In this document: positions 1 through 10,309 of the stretch, piece by piece | Position numbering within the stretch: position 1 is the stretch's first letter | Layout of the letters: every line of letters starts with the position of its first letter | Assembly (NCBI GenBank): GCA_015680685.1 | Contig: MNCI01011128.1 | Coordinates: 65,508 to 129,507 of the forward strand | Direction of reading: 5' to 3' | DNA from: Gnetum montanum | Taxonomy: Eukaryota; Streptophyta; Gnetopsida; Gnetales; Gnetaceae | DNA length: 64,000 nt | Translations under genes and position numbers: made by a program | Notes under the pieces: generated by a model | The model's database searches: none | What the model was told of the DNA's origin: nothing | What the model saw: only the letters and a program-made list of their open reading frames with translations

Positions 1-316
1 AGGGTGTGTCCGGTAAGTGGGAACGGATGCTGACGCTAGTTAATTTAGACTTAGGACATTAGTTAGAGTTAGTTAGTTTCTCAACCCTTTCCCTCATAGC
101 TTAGGAGATAAACTAAAAAATACCAAAAAAATCATATACCTCAGACTTGCTTAACCATACACTGTGACACATACAAGCAAGCTTGGGAAGACAACGAACG
201 ATTAACCCCAAGTGTTTCTTGTGGCGTTGAGGCATTTAGTCTACGGAGTTCGACTGGATCGCGCGTACACACTCGTATTCGTATGGTTGAGTGTAGGGGT
301 ACCTCGCCACTGATCA
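1..316 (+). mobile_element. 3' part of an Athila-like LTR, cut by the window edge
   Basis: The tract matches the last ~320 bp of the LTRs at 38962-39746 and 46933-47696. Shared blocks are the 'gtgtgtccggtaagtggg' region, 'aagcttgggaagacaac', and the terminal 'gagtgtaggggtacctcgcc' block. It ends at 316 in CTGATCA, a variant of the CTCATCA terminus. No tRNA-Asp primer-binding site follows; integrase-domain sequence of a Tat-like element does. So this is the outer edge of a 3' LTR or a solo LTR inserted in element G. Its other end lies outside the window, so the target duplication cannot be tested. Confidence 0.8.
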
Positions 317-1665
317 ACGCCCAACATGTTTTCTGCCTTCTTTGCTTTGATAATGGATTGCACTGAACCTATTACTCAAACAAAAGGCATTACATCCATT
401 ACCACATCAAGCATAGCTCATGCCCAAGAGTGGTATGATGATATTAAGATGTACCTCCAACAGGATGAGCCTCCGCAACACTTAACCACTACACAAAAAG
501 ATGTAGTGCAAAAATGATCATGGTAGTACATCCTTGTAGATGATAGCACGTTATGTCGCAAATCCTATGATGGAATATTGTTAACCTACGTTAGCTGCAG
601 TGAAGAACAAATGATCGTTGATCAAGTCCATGAGGGACTATGCGGAAGCCACATAGCACCCAAGGCAATGGCAGCAAAAACTAGACATTTGGGCTATTAT
701 TGGCCTTACATGGAGCATGATTTCATTTCCAAGGTTAGAATGTGTGACATGTGTTAGCGACATGGAAACTTAATGCATGTGCCACCCACTGAACTACATA
801 CTACACAAATCACATGGCCATTCCAACATTGGGGATTAGACATTATAGGACCCATCACACCTAAGTCTTCTGCAGGACATAGCTTCATCATAACCACAAC
901 TGAATACTTTACCAAGTGGGTTGAAGACATTCCTCTTAGGAAGACGACATCATAATAGGTTTGAAAATTTATTGCAGACAACATAGTGACCCAATTCGGT
1001 CTACCCATGACTATAGTCATAGACAATGAGCCATAATTTAGTAGTGTAGAAACCAAAGCCTTCTGCAAACACCTTAGCATCAAACATTTGTTTTCATCAC
1101 CATTCTACCTGTAGGTGAATGGCCAAGTAGAAGCTACAAACAAAGTCATTATCAACCTTCTAGAAAGGATGCTTAGCAACAGCAAATGACGATGGCATGA
1201 ATAGTTGGTCTATGCACTCTGGGCCCATTGCACAACATGTAGAATAATAATTGGTAAGATGTCATATAGTCTTGTGTATGGATTTGAAGTAATGTTGCCT
1301 CTTGAATTATAGGTTTCATTGCTCCATATGATCCTCTTGAGCTTCATTTATGAGGTTTAGAACAACGAGTTGAGAACCATTGACCTCGACTCTATAGAGG
1401 AGGAGTGCATGCAAACACTTGATCGCATCAAGTGGTACTAAGAAAAATAATGGCAAAGACATCATCACAATTAGCACCAACAGTTGATCAAGAAAGGGGA
1501 TCTAGTCCTCAAGGTCGTTCGTGAACCCACGGAGCAATTCTCAACCAACTGGAAAGGGCCTTTCTTGTTCATAAAGGCCTATAACAATGGAGCAGTCAAG
1601 CTTGCTGACCTAGATGATAATGAGTTTGGCAATCCAATCAACCACTTGTACCCAAAGCTGTAGTA
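317..1665 (+). pseudogene. Tat-like Ty3/Gypsy integrase (RNase H/integrase junction to C-terminus), element G
   Basis: This decayed pol fragment encodes the integrase that inserts retrotransposon cDNA. Mostly in one frame it shows the H2C2 zinc module (HEGLCGSH near 629-652 and CDMC near 742-753). The catalytic core follows: WGLDIIGP around 830, TEYFTKWV around 900, VIDN near 1015 and GQVEATN near 1120, so the D, D and E positions are still visible. The C-terminal KKGDLVLK...WKGPF...NPINHLYPKL module ends near 1665. There are several stops and small frameshifts. The same domain lies on the minus strand at 61387-62282 and is clearly related. Upstream RNase H and RT are absent because an Athila-like LTR (1-316) interrupts the element. 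Confidence 0.85.
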
Positions 1666-1708
1666 TGCCTAGTACACAATGCCACATCAACAAAAAAGCA
1701 AGGTAAGT

Positions 1709-2010
1709 GAACATCCACTACAACGTTAAATGAGCATAGAACATCTGCTACAAAGCTAAACTAGCATAGAATGTCCTTGGGCTATGACATTATACTGGAA
1801 TCCATAGCATGATCCACTATGACCTTAAACTAAAAATCCATCATCTACTACGACATTAAAATAGCACAGAGGTTTGCTAGGACCTTAAACTAGCACATCA
1901 CGGTCTCCCAGGACCTTAAACTGGGTTCATGGCCTACAAAGACCTTAAACTAGCATAGCATGTGGTCTACTAAGACTTAAAACTAGGTTTGAAGTTTATC
2001 ATCCATAGTT
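1709..2010 (+). repeat. TTAAAC-motif array downstream of integrase (element G)
   Basis: About nine copies of a short degenerate word, roughly YTAYNAAGACCTTAAACTAGC, recur every 27-37 bp. Good copies are near 1747, 1814, 1845, 1876, 1907, 1934 and 1967. The spacers between copies are not conserved. The array starts right after the integrase reading frame and ends before the 3' noncoding region. Related arrays occur in elements E (minus strand) and D. Function is unknown. Confidence 0.75.
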
Positions 2011-3493
2011 CAGAAAACATAGTTCTACAAACAAACAAGTGTAAATACTTCCAACCATCCATCACCTACCCACATCCCTCGGGCAGGGTGGGGTTGGACA
2101 TTGCAATTCTAAAATGAAGTTCACATCATCAAGAAAAAAACCCTTTGGAACATTTATAGCATCACTATCCTTGGCATCTTGCTGATCTTGCAGAGATGCC
2201 TTTAGGCATCTTACTATCCTTCCGAAGTTGGCACCACCATTGCTAGTTATCTTGATTAAAGCTCTCACTATCAACATCACTTGCTGGAGAACCAATGGTA
2301 CTATGGCCTAGCCACATCACTGCCATCCTCCAGCCCTCACCATTTTCTAGGCTTGGAAGAGCATCCAGCACCATGCCTCCCTGCTGTGCTGCTAGATTTT
2401 CTAGCTCTTGTCCTTGGTGAGGACTCCTAAGCACCTACATCACCAATGCCTTTAGCCACTTGGATGCTCACTTTTGGTGTGGCTACTAGTGCCTTTGCAG
2501 CCTTCCACTACTAATGCCCACACTAGCCTTCCTGCTTTGGACACTGCATGCACTTGTAATTGACACAACATTTATGACCCTTGCAGTGCCCTTGCAAATA
2601 GGACTTTTCTTTCATCTCACATGGTGTGCTTATTTTTCTTATTTTCTATATGTTGCATTTATAGGGTGAAGCCTCAATGATAGTTTTTTAGAGGTGTGTT
2701 TCATTGTGGTAACAAGTCACCACACTGCTTTGATATGTCCGCTTTGACTCGCCAAGCTACTCAAGAGTGCACATCCCTATTACCCCACTATAGCCAATTC
2801 ACATTCATCCCTTTTTATTTTCCTGCATTTTCCCACATTCCCTACAAGCTTCTCCAATTCCCATGACACCCTTCTTTCAGTTAACCACAGAACCCATGAT
2901 GGACGTAATGCAACTTATCCCATGGGGAGCCTTTGTGGGCTAGTCAAAGCCCAAGTAGATGTAACGAAACTCATCCTGAGGAGGAAACACATGTCCTACA
3001 GATGCAACGTGGTTGCCTCTAGATAAATCTTATTGAGCATCACATAGTCTGCCTGGTAACAAACATCTCCTAGTTTCAAAAATAAAAAGGAGAAGATAAG
3101 AGAAGAAAATATTTCGAAAAATGGGACAAAACAAGTGCCCAAGCAAAATAAATGCAAAGTTACCATTTTGTAATCAGTCTAACCCCAGATTCACCATCTC
3201 ACAAGCACTTTAATGAGAGGTCAAGATCTTAAGGGGTAAGCCATCTCTGCATGTTGACTCCCTCACAAACATTCCAAGGAGGGATTATGACTTGGCAACA
3301 AGCCATCATGGTGCTGCATCCTATAGTTGCATTCACAATGAGCATCCTTCCCACTTGTTATCCCTTGATCCATCTCTTTAACCTACTCCTAGCCATACTT
3401 TATTCCCTTAGCACTTCCAAGCATGGTGAAGCATTGTCTAATTGGGCACTGACAAGCAGTGTTAGTTTTGTGTTTACCATAGTGTTTCATATT
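2011..3493 (+). other. 3' noncoding region of element G
   Basis: I see no convincing coding region here. The 2090-2230 part is homologous to the reverse complement of 51990-52110 in element E: both have the 'ccct(t/c)tggaac', 'ggcatcttgctgatc' and 'catcttacta' blocks in the same order. That identifies the stretch as 3' noncoding DNA between pol and the 3' LTR. Short open stretches in it have no recognisable domain. Confidence 0.65.
2194..2211 (+). other. Predicted stem-loop in 3' noncoding DNA of element G
   Basis: AGATGCC and GGCATCT form a perfect 7-bp stem around a TTTA loop, directly before 'tactatccttcc'. The homologous place in element E (52005-52024, minus strand) forms AAGATGTCA/TGACATCTT. 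One C:G pair is replaced by T:A there, so pairing is kept although the sequence changed. Confidence 0.55.
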
Positions 3494-3546
3494 CTTTGTT
3501 GACATCTCTCGAGCCACTCCTCCAAACATCAACAAAGAGGGACCAA
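3494..3546 (+). promoter_or_regulatory. Hairpin plus polypurine tract before the 3' LTR of element G
   Basis: CTTTGTTGA (3494-3502) pairs with TCAACAAAG (3529-3537). The right arm runs into AAAGAGGGACCAA, the polypurine tract that primes plus-strand DNA synthesis, immediately before the LTR terminus TGAAACACC at 3547. The same layout occurs in D (59330-59383) and, collapsed to a palindrome, in E (50797-50825). Confidence 0.7.
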
Positions 3547-5448
3547 TGAAACACCACCAATTTTGGGCTGAAACACTTTAATCACAAATTTTTCTAAATT
3601 TCAAGACTTGAAAATATTTTCTAAGTGTTGGTGCTACGCTTCCCATTGTAGCATGCATCAAGGCCTATTTTGCAAAATTTTCTAAGTGCCAATAGCAGTT
3701 GTATAAAAATTTTTCTAAGTGTCCTGCTATGCTCTCATTTTGGCTACTACACTCCCTAGCATAGCACACACTTCCATGGCCAATTTTCCCAAATGCCAAG
3801 CTAGAAGTTATTAGGGTTTCTTGGGATGAATGAAATAGTTTAACAAATTTTCTATCTCCTGGGTTGCCATGCTCGCTACGCTCCCCAACATAGCCAACGT
3901 AGCACATGTTCTAGTGGCCAATTCATCCAAGTTCTAAGCTAGGGGTTGTCAGAATTTCTTGGGATAGAAAAAACATTTTGGCAGATTTTCTATCTTTTGG
4001 GTTGCTACACTCCCCAGCGTAGCCAACATAGCATGCTTTTCAGTGCCCAGTTTTGCCTAGGTGTTAGGTAAGAAGCTGTCAAGCTAGCTCAACATGGAAG
4101 AGACATTCAAAAAATCTTCTAACTCTTGAGGGTACCTCTTCTATTACTCCTTAGAGCATAGCTAGCATACCATGAAGGAAAATTGTAGGTTTTGTCAAAT
4201 TTTGATTAAGTATCCTTGCTACACTCCAAAACGTAGCTAGTGTAACTAGTGTTGGACATCAAAATTTTGCAAAATTTGACCAAGTGTTGTGTTACGCTCT
4301 AGAGCATAGCCAGCTTGACATTGAAGAAAAGCCTCCAACAGCCCCCAAAAGCCTTCAAAACTCAGCATCAGCATTCATCTAATCCTAGACATTCTTTCAA
4401 CAAGCAAGATTAGCAATTTGTATTTCTTTTTTGCATTCCCCATTAGTCCCCAAAATTTTTCTTACACTTCATCCTACACAAAAGAGGGGAAGACATACTC
4501 CCAGAGTGTTGCCTCCAAGTTGCACTGTTTTACATTGTTTGCAGGTACATTACGGTCCTTCAAACTTTGGCACATGCAATCTTGGTAGTGTAATCATAGT
4601 TCAATAGTCTCTGTGGACCCATTTCAGTACTCTAGAGTGTAGCACTTTGTTACTCCCATGGAAGTGTAGCAAGGGTTCAACATAGCCCCATCTACCCTCA
4701 TGCCACATGGTGCCTGATCCACATCTTGTTCCATGTGGTGCCCACTCTGCATTTTGTGCTAACCCTAGCTCTATAAATACCCTTATGTTCAACACTGGCA
4801 AATCAAAAGAGCATTGGATATTTTGGCATTTTAAGCATTTTTGGCACTCTCACACTTGAGCACACCTAGCATTTTGCACTTTGGCACATCCCAGAACATA
4901 GTTCACCACTTTACCCATGGAACGAAGAAATAGCTAACCTAGCAAGTTCAATCCCCATGGCAACCATTAGTTCTACATCTCGAACATCCTACAGACTATG
5001 ACTACACTACTATGCTTCCACTGTGCCTGCTTGTACACTGCATACCACTCTCACCTCTTTTCCTGCAATAGCTACGCTCCCCAATTTGGGGCGGTGCACC
5101 TTCATTCTCAATTTCTATTGTATTTTTCAAGCATTTCTCTTTGGTATATAGCATAGCACTTGCATTTTCTCACTGTTTCATACATTTTTGCACGTTTACA
5201 TTGCTGTTCTCAAACTGGGACACCCTACTATGCTCTAGCTTAGTTGGCCCCAGTGCCCACATGTAACACTGTATAAACCCCTCTCACACATGGTTATCTT
5301 AACACCTCATAAGTCCTTGTCTAATTGACAAGACTATTTAGGGCACCTCATCTCCATTTTCTAGCATGACCCTCGCATGGACTTGGGGTTAGGTTGTATT
5401 CCCGCTAACCTCTTGATGTTTTAGCTACTGATATTTTTGGTTATCACA
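3547..5448 (+). mobile_element. 3' LTR of Tat-like element G
   Basis: The LTR begins TGAAACACC and ends in ...TTATCACA, 1902 bp. The end is fixed by homology with the reverse complement of the E LTR (48901-50796), which begins TGTAGCAACC and shares the 'tgcgagggtcatgctag' and 'aagaggtt' blocks. The upstream part (3630-4330) is rich in variants of GCTACGC and GCGTAGC words. A TATA box lies at 4772-4779. Host DNA resumes at 5449. The 5' LTR is outside the window. Confidence 0.8.
4772..4779 (+). promoter_or_regulatory. TATA box of the G LTR
   Basis: TATAAATA in the context 'gctctataaatacccttat', about 1225 bp into the LTR. It matches the 'ccctataaatacc' TATA context in the D LTRs. This is the likely core promoter for genomic RNA of this family. 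Confidence 0.65.
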
Positions 5449-5581
5449 TAGAATGGGCTTTCTAACAAGCTAAAGATTAGCTTAAAACTATTGTAGATTG
5501 CAAATATATCATAGTTTCAAACTATTTTAGATCACAAAGATATCATTTGGAAATGGGGATGTAACAATCTACCCCCCTTAA
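5449..5581 (-). mobile_element. Truncated chromovirus-like 3' LTR start and polypurine tract
   Basis: On the minus strand, 'ttaaggggggtagat' is followed by TGTTACATCCCC starting at 5567. This is the typical end of plant chromoviruses (Tekay/Del type): a G-run polypurine tract and a TGTNACATCCC LTR start. A 'gttcgagga' block just upstream on that strand fits the end of their pol gene. The LTR is cut at 5449, where element G was inserted. I did not find a matching complete LTR; the one at 9735-10309 starts similarly but diverges soon after. Confidence 0.55.
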
Positions 5582-6009
5582 GTTTCATTAATCCTCGAAC
5601 AAGTCCATAGTCTCTATCTTTTTCTACCTCCAATGCTTTATTTAATGATCCTATGCTTTAATAACTTGATTTCTCTTTTGAACTTGAAGTTGTTTCTTAC
5701 TTATTCTACAAATAAGATATATGTGAGAAAAATTATATGTAAAATTAAATATTACTTTACTTCGTTTTCTAAGATAATGACAAAACTTAAAGATTGGTCA
5801 ACCACTAATCACCAGTCGTGACTAATGTCACACCAAGTGCAACTTGGATTTGGTTAGCCAAGTGAAGGCAAGGAAAATTATTTATCCCCAATTTTTATTA
5901 TCTTAGATATTTTACTTATCTAATTAAAATATAAATTAAACAATGAATAAAATAATAAGATCATTAGTAAAAGTAAGGATGAGATACTTCTTGATCTTTA
6001 TCAACCTTA
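5582..6009. other. AT-rich stretch without recognisable content
   Basis: AT-rich DNA between the chromovirus-like end and the CCR4-like pseudogene. A 62-codon open stretch at 5633-5821 is low complexity and has no recognisable domain. No repeat or regulatory site stood out. Confidence 0.5.
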
Positions 6010-7244
6010 TGAATTGATGGGAGTAATTGTAATTCTACCATAAGTGATATGTGATTGGATGGTCTTGTTCTAGATGGCAAGGCTTGATCTTAATTATTCT
6101 CAACTTCTTCTTTAGAAATTAACTCTGGTAACTTGATAACTTGAAAGAATCGGGCATCGTACCAAATATAATCCAAAGTCTTAATGAAGAATGTTGTTGA
6201 CCCATCCTCATTAATCATAGCAGAGAAATTGGTAAATTATGGTTTTTGATGAGTGCTATCCATGAACATTATCTATTCCTAAATTCTAGAGTCTAATTTA
6301 TCTACTGAAGATTCAAAGTAAGCAGAATATGCATTGGCTAATGGAATTGCATGCTGAATTGATGGACACATCTTCTTTAAGTTAAGTTCATCTTCCAAAG
6401 ATTTCTTTATAGATCCATATTTTAAGAATTGACAAACACTACTTCCAACTTTTTCATTGAAGTCTCCATAAAGAATAAATGTAACTAGATCAGTATAGCT
6501 TAGTAATAACTTATTCTTCAAACTTTCTTCTATTTTCTTAATCAAGTATGCTCCTTGACATAGTGTGACATTGAAACATGTTAGCTTGGTCATTAAATGT
6601 GTGTTAACCATGCATACACATCTTCATGATAGATGGACTTTTAGAATTACTACCAAGGCTATGTGATTTTTCCAAAATCTTAATTGTTCTTTCTTTCCCA
6701 TTGCTTGAAGTTTTAAAATTTTAAAAATCATATTTTCTAAACTCCATTCAAATATTTGTACTAATTCAAACTTGGCTTTTTTATAAAAGATTACACAACC
6801 ATCCATGTTATGATTTCTACAATATGCTAATTTGTATAGCTTAAAATAAGTACTTCCACAAGAACCTTTTTGCATATAAATACCTTTGTATCCCATCTTT
6901 TCCAAATCTAGTTTGAATTGATATAGAAATTCCCATGGCAAGACTTCTTGTAAGCATAAGACATCAGCATCCAAATATTCTAACTCTACTAAGATGCATG
7001 GATATCAATATTCATGCCAATCCAAGGCCCATGATGGACATAGCGAATGTTGTTTCTCACTTGCTAAAGATCTTGCAAGCACATTATATGTTGCAACATT
7101 CATTCTCATTATTGGATTCTCTTCTGAATCATTTCTCTTCATGAGTATCATACTCCTAGTTGAAACAATATTTTTAGTCTCAATGATTGCAAGATAGATT
7201 AATATACCCTTTTTTGATTGTTGAAGATTGTTCTGTTTCTTCAA
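6010..7244 (-). pseudogene. CCR4-type endonuclease/exonuclease/phosphatase-fold nuclease, decayed copy
   Basis: On the minus strand the pieces follow the order of CCR4-like deadenylases, which shorten mRNA poly(A) tails. They are: ATYNVLARSLA and CPSWALDW (7040-7110 and just below), DADVLCLQEV (around 6970-6945; metal-binding Glu), DGCVIFYKKAKFELV (near 6800), VNTHLM (near 6605), GDFN (near 6465; metal-binding Asp), KTLDYIWY (near 6175) and SNHISLMVEL (near 6045). The last should be SDH, so a catalytic Asp has become Asn. At least four stops or frameshifts break the frame. No introns are apparent between these blocks, which suggests a processed copy or an old gene fragment. It lies in retroelement DNA with no visible promoter. 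Confidence 0.8.
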
Positions 7245-7819
7245 CTAATTCTCCAACTAATACATCAATTGATAATCAACTACATTAACTAAATAACTAC
7301 ATTATCTATTTTTTATAATTACATTATCTAATTTTAGTAATATTTAACAACAACATATAATTTTAGTAATATGTAACTATATTATATAATTCTTAATGGC
7401 CTTTTTACCCCCTTAAGAACACTAACTTTGATAGTGTAATTAATGACATGTCATAGTAATCTTAAGACTATATGTAAGGGTTATGCACTAAATCTTAAAG
7501 CTCAAAAGGTTGAATTTATGATATCCTCAAATTATTGGATGCCTGGATGATAAATCTGACCTCACCATTGAGTTCAAAAGTGCGAAAAATGTTGGAAATG
7601 ATTATTCATATGTTGAAAATTGACATCATATGCTTAAGTGATGCCAAAATTAAACTTTTAAGGATCTTGAGGCACTATATTGGGCAAGGAGTAAAAACTA
7701 ATTTTTGGGATTCCCTAGGATGGATCTGACTCCACCATTGGGTCTAGAAGGTTGAAATCTATAGGAAACAACTCTTCATTTACCAAAAAAGGCTTCTAAA
7801 ATTAAAAGTTATGGCTTTT
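7245..7819. other. AT-rich unassigned stretch
   Basis: No coding domain, LTR edge or tandem repeat recognised. It lies between the CCR4-like pseudogene and a 5S rRNA-like tract and may be old retroelement noncoding DNA. Confidence 0.4.
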
Positions 7820-7880
7820 GAAGTCTAGACTTCCAGAGAGGTCACCCATCTTAGTTCTACTCCAAAATAAGCATGCTTAA
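7820..7880 (-). repeat. 5S rRNA-like tract
   Basis: The minus strand reads TTAAGCATGCTT, then GGAGTAGAACTAAG, then ATGGGTGACCTCTCTGGAAG. This follows the 3' half of plant 5S rRNA in order and spacing, covering the A-box and C-box parts of its internal RNA polymerase III promoter. The 5' half is missing, so it is not a 5S gene. Plant Cassandra TRIM elements and some chromovirus-like LTRs carry such 5S-derived sequence, and that is the likely origin. The match is from memory of the 5S consensus. Confidence 0.65.
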
Positions 7881-8236
7881 TGACAAAATTTTTATCTCCG
7901 TTGTTACCAAGGAGCCAATTTTGAATTTTTTAAAACATTTGTGCATGTTTTTAATTTAAATTGAAGACTAATGATGAAAATATTAAATTTTCTTATTAAC
8001 AGATGGACATTTCAAAAATTCTGTCACTTGACGAGAATCTCGAATTTCCCATTTGCTAATAAAGAATTTTCCCGTTGTGCACCAATAGGGATGACAACAG
8101 TAATGGTTGTAGTGACACACTAGTTGTAGGGTCTAATAAGGCTATTGGCAATGTTAATGGAGTTCGAGAAGGCTCAGGTTGGCAATGGGAACAAGATATT
8201 TTTTTATTTTTTATTTTTTATTTTTTAACCTCTTTA
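7881..8236. other. Unassigned stretch next to tandem repeats
   Basis: AT-rich DNA with no recognised coding region. It includes 'ctcaggttggcaatgggaac' and a T-rich run at 8196-8228 just before the 42-bp repeats. Confidence 0.4.
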
Positions 8237-8404
8237 GGACCTACGCGGCCCATCTCTAGGCCCACGTGACTCTCTTATGGGCCCTTGTGGCCCATCTTAG
8301 GATCCTTGTTATCCTTCTTTGGGCTTGCATGGCCTATCTTAGGGTCCATGTGGCCCTTTTATGGGCCTGCGCATCCCATCATTGGGAGTGGCCCCTTAAC
8401 TAGG
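8237..8404 (+). repeat. 42-bp tandem repeat, about four units
   Basis: Units start at 8237, 8279, 8321 and 8363. Each begins GG(G/A)CC... or GGGCTTG... and has ATGGCC/GGCCCATCTTAGG at the same offset. The first three are exactly 42 bp; the last is more diverged. The unit is GC-rich compared with its flanks. There is no coding signal. Confidence 0.75.
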
Positions 8405-8439
8405 CCTTCGCAACTTTTATGTGTGTTCAATAGTGTTCG

Positions 8440-8685
8440 GAGAGGCAATGATTGATGGTGTCCAAAGAGGTGATGTTCGGTAGCATGAGAGGTAGTTTTC
8501 AGCAGCTTGGGAGGTAGTGTTCAGTAGTGTGGGAGGTAATTTTTGGTAGCGCAAGAGGCAATTTTTGGTGACATGGAAGGCAATTTTTGGTGGCATGGTT
8601 GGCAGTTTTTGGCGGCATAGGAGGCTATTTCTGGCAGTGTGAGAGGCAATTTTTGGTGGCATAGGAGGTGGTTTTTGGTGGCAAA
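8440..8685 (+). repeat. 22-bp minisatellite
   Basis: About ten degenerate copies of a ~22-bp unit around GAGGCAATTTTTGGTGGCAT. Good copies start near 8534, 8557, 8579, 8601, 8645 and 8667. Open stretches across it on the minus strand are translations of the repeat and not genes. Confidence 0.75.
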
Positions 8686-9720
8686 TATAGGGCTATGCAC
8701 AATAATGGGTGGCAAGGAAGTGGGTGCACGGTGGTGAGCAATAGCATGCGACAATGGCAGGTGCAAGCATGGTATAGGCATGGTGTAGAAGAAACAAGTG
8801 ATGCACGATGCATGGTCATCCCAAGGGCCAGCCCCTTTGCAACCGTCGGTTATGGCTGGTAGTTAAGCCTGGCTATGGCTGGTAGCATGGCTGATTGCAG
8901 CTCTGCTAAGGGTTTGGGGTTTATATATATATTAAAAATATTTTATAATTTTTTTTAAATAAAAGTAAGTTGGGGCTTGGAGTCAAATCCACAATCTCCT
9001 ATTTAAAATTTTTTTTATTATTGTTTTATTCCACCTTGCTTTGGCGGTTGATGTGATGGTTCGGTTAATCATAGGGTAGGGGTTTGGTATGGTAAATGGA
9101 AATTCTAGGTTTATTTCCAACCCTAAAATTTTGAATTTTTTTTAAAAATAATAATAATAATTTAATATTATTTTAATGCATTTATTACAAGAAACTTTAA
9201 ACATCAATATCTCCCAAATTGTAAGTTCAATCGAGATGAAATTTGTACCGTGTGAATCGTCTCAACAAGTACTATGCATCAAATATAATATTACAGTTCA
9301 AAAATGAAGTTGAATTTTTAGGAATCAAAAGCACCAAACTGGCTTATTTTGTTGAATTGACATTTCTAAGCTGACATATGGTAACTTGGAATCTTCTAAA
9401 TTACTTGGGTAGTGAGTTTGAAAAAAATAAGATTAATTAAGGTCATGGTTACTAACTTTCTGGAAAGAAATTTAACAATGATCCTAATCGATTAATAATT
9501 ATAGTATTAAGATGGGTAAGAGTTACCTAGACTAGTGTATCGTTATCTTATCAACATATCTTGTAATTGATAAATCTTTATGAGGTGTGATCAAATATCA
9601 CAAAAATATGGTACATCTAGTGATCGTTAATGGCTTTCCTTATGTTGTGGCTTCAAGATTCATCATCAAGTTCATGTTGTAGTTAGCCCATGGTTTTGAA
9701 TGGCCCTTGGGTCATGGTTT
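8686..9720. other. Noncoding stretch, probably 5' leader side of a minus-strand chromovirus-like element
   Basis: It contains AT-rich runs (8916-9010, 9130-9180) and 'cgagatgaaatttgtaccg'. No gag or pol motif was found. Position next to a minus-strand primer-binding site suggests the 5' untranslated leader of that element, but this is inference. Confidence 0.4.
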
Positions 9721-9732
9721 GCTCCAATACCA
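9721..9732 (-). promoter_or_regulatory. Primer-binding site, initiator tRNA-Met type
   Basis: On the minus strand TGGTATTGGAGC lies two bases after the LTR end. It matches 10 of 12 positions of TGGTATCAGAGC, the plant initiator tRNA-Met primer site used by many copia and chromovirus elements. Confidence 0.65.
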
Positions 9733-9734
9733 AT

Positions 9735-10309
9735 TGTGACATCTTGTCCTCGAATGTCATGAAAAATGTCAAATATACGATATATTAGACATTATGTGTA
9801 CAAAGAAAATATGCCAAATGTGAAATATTTGTGATATTCAACATTATGTATAAAGAAAATAATAGAAAAAATGTAGAAAGAGAAAGAAAAAAAATGCTTT
9901 ATTGATATGGAATAGCATATTTGGATCGTGCTTCGAAAGTATTCCTTGGGGTTTTCTTCCTTTGGCATCTATCCCTTAGAGGCAATCCAACACTGCCACC
10001 ATGGTTAGGCCTATAAATTGGCTAGAAGGGATAGCCAATCCACTTTCTATCCTGGTTTGCCTAGCTCCCATGACTTGCCTGTACCGGCTCTACCACTCCA
10101 TGTCAGTACAATCTCTAACCCTAGGTACAAATGCCTTAGGTCAAACCCCTAAAGGTTAACTTGAGAGACACATCCATTATTACAACATGCCCTTTTGGGT
10201 CATAATCACAACTACCCTTTTAGGTCTTGTTAAGATAACAATAACACTTGTTGTGAAAAGATACCATCTTCATTAGGCAACAACATCATGTGTGAATGGG
10301 GATGTGACA
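9735..10309 (-). mobile_element. Chromovirus-like 5' LTR, minus strand
   Basis: On the minus strand the LTR starts TGTCACATCCCC at 10309 and ends GATGTCACA at 9735, 575 bp, with a tRNA-Met-type primer-binding site beyond the end. That order makes it a 5' LTR. Its right flank is the inverted-repeat structure at 10310-11343, so it was inserted at that structure's edge. No matching 3' LTR was identified. Confidence 0.6.

Noticed and set aside
5449-10309. One complete minus-strand chromovirus from 10309 to 5449
   Set aside because: The two LTR starts agree for only ~15 bp and then diverge, and no gag or pol is recognisable between them. They are listed as separate pieces.
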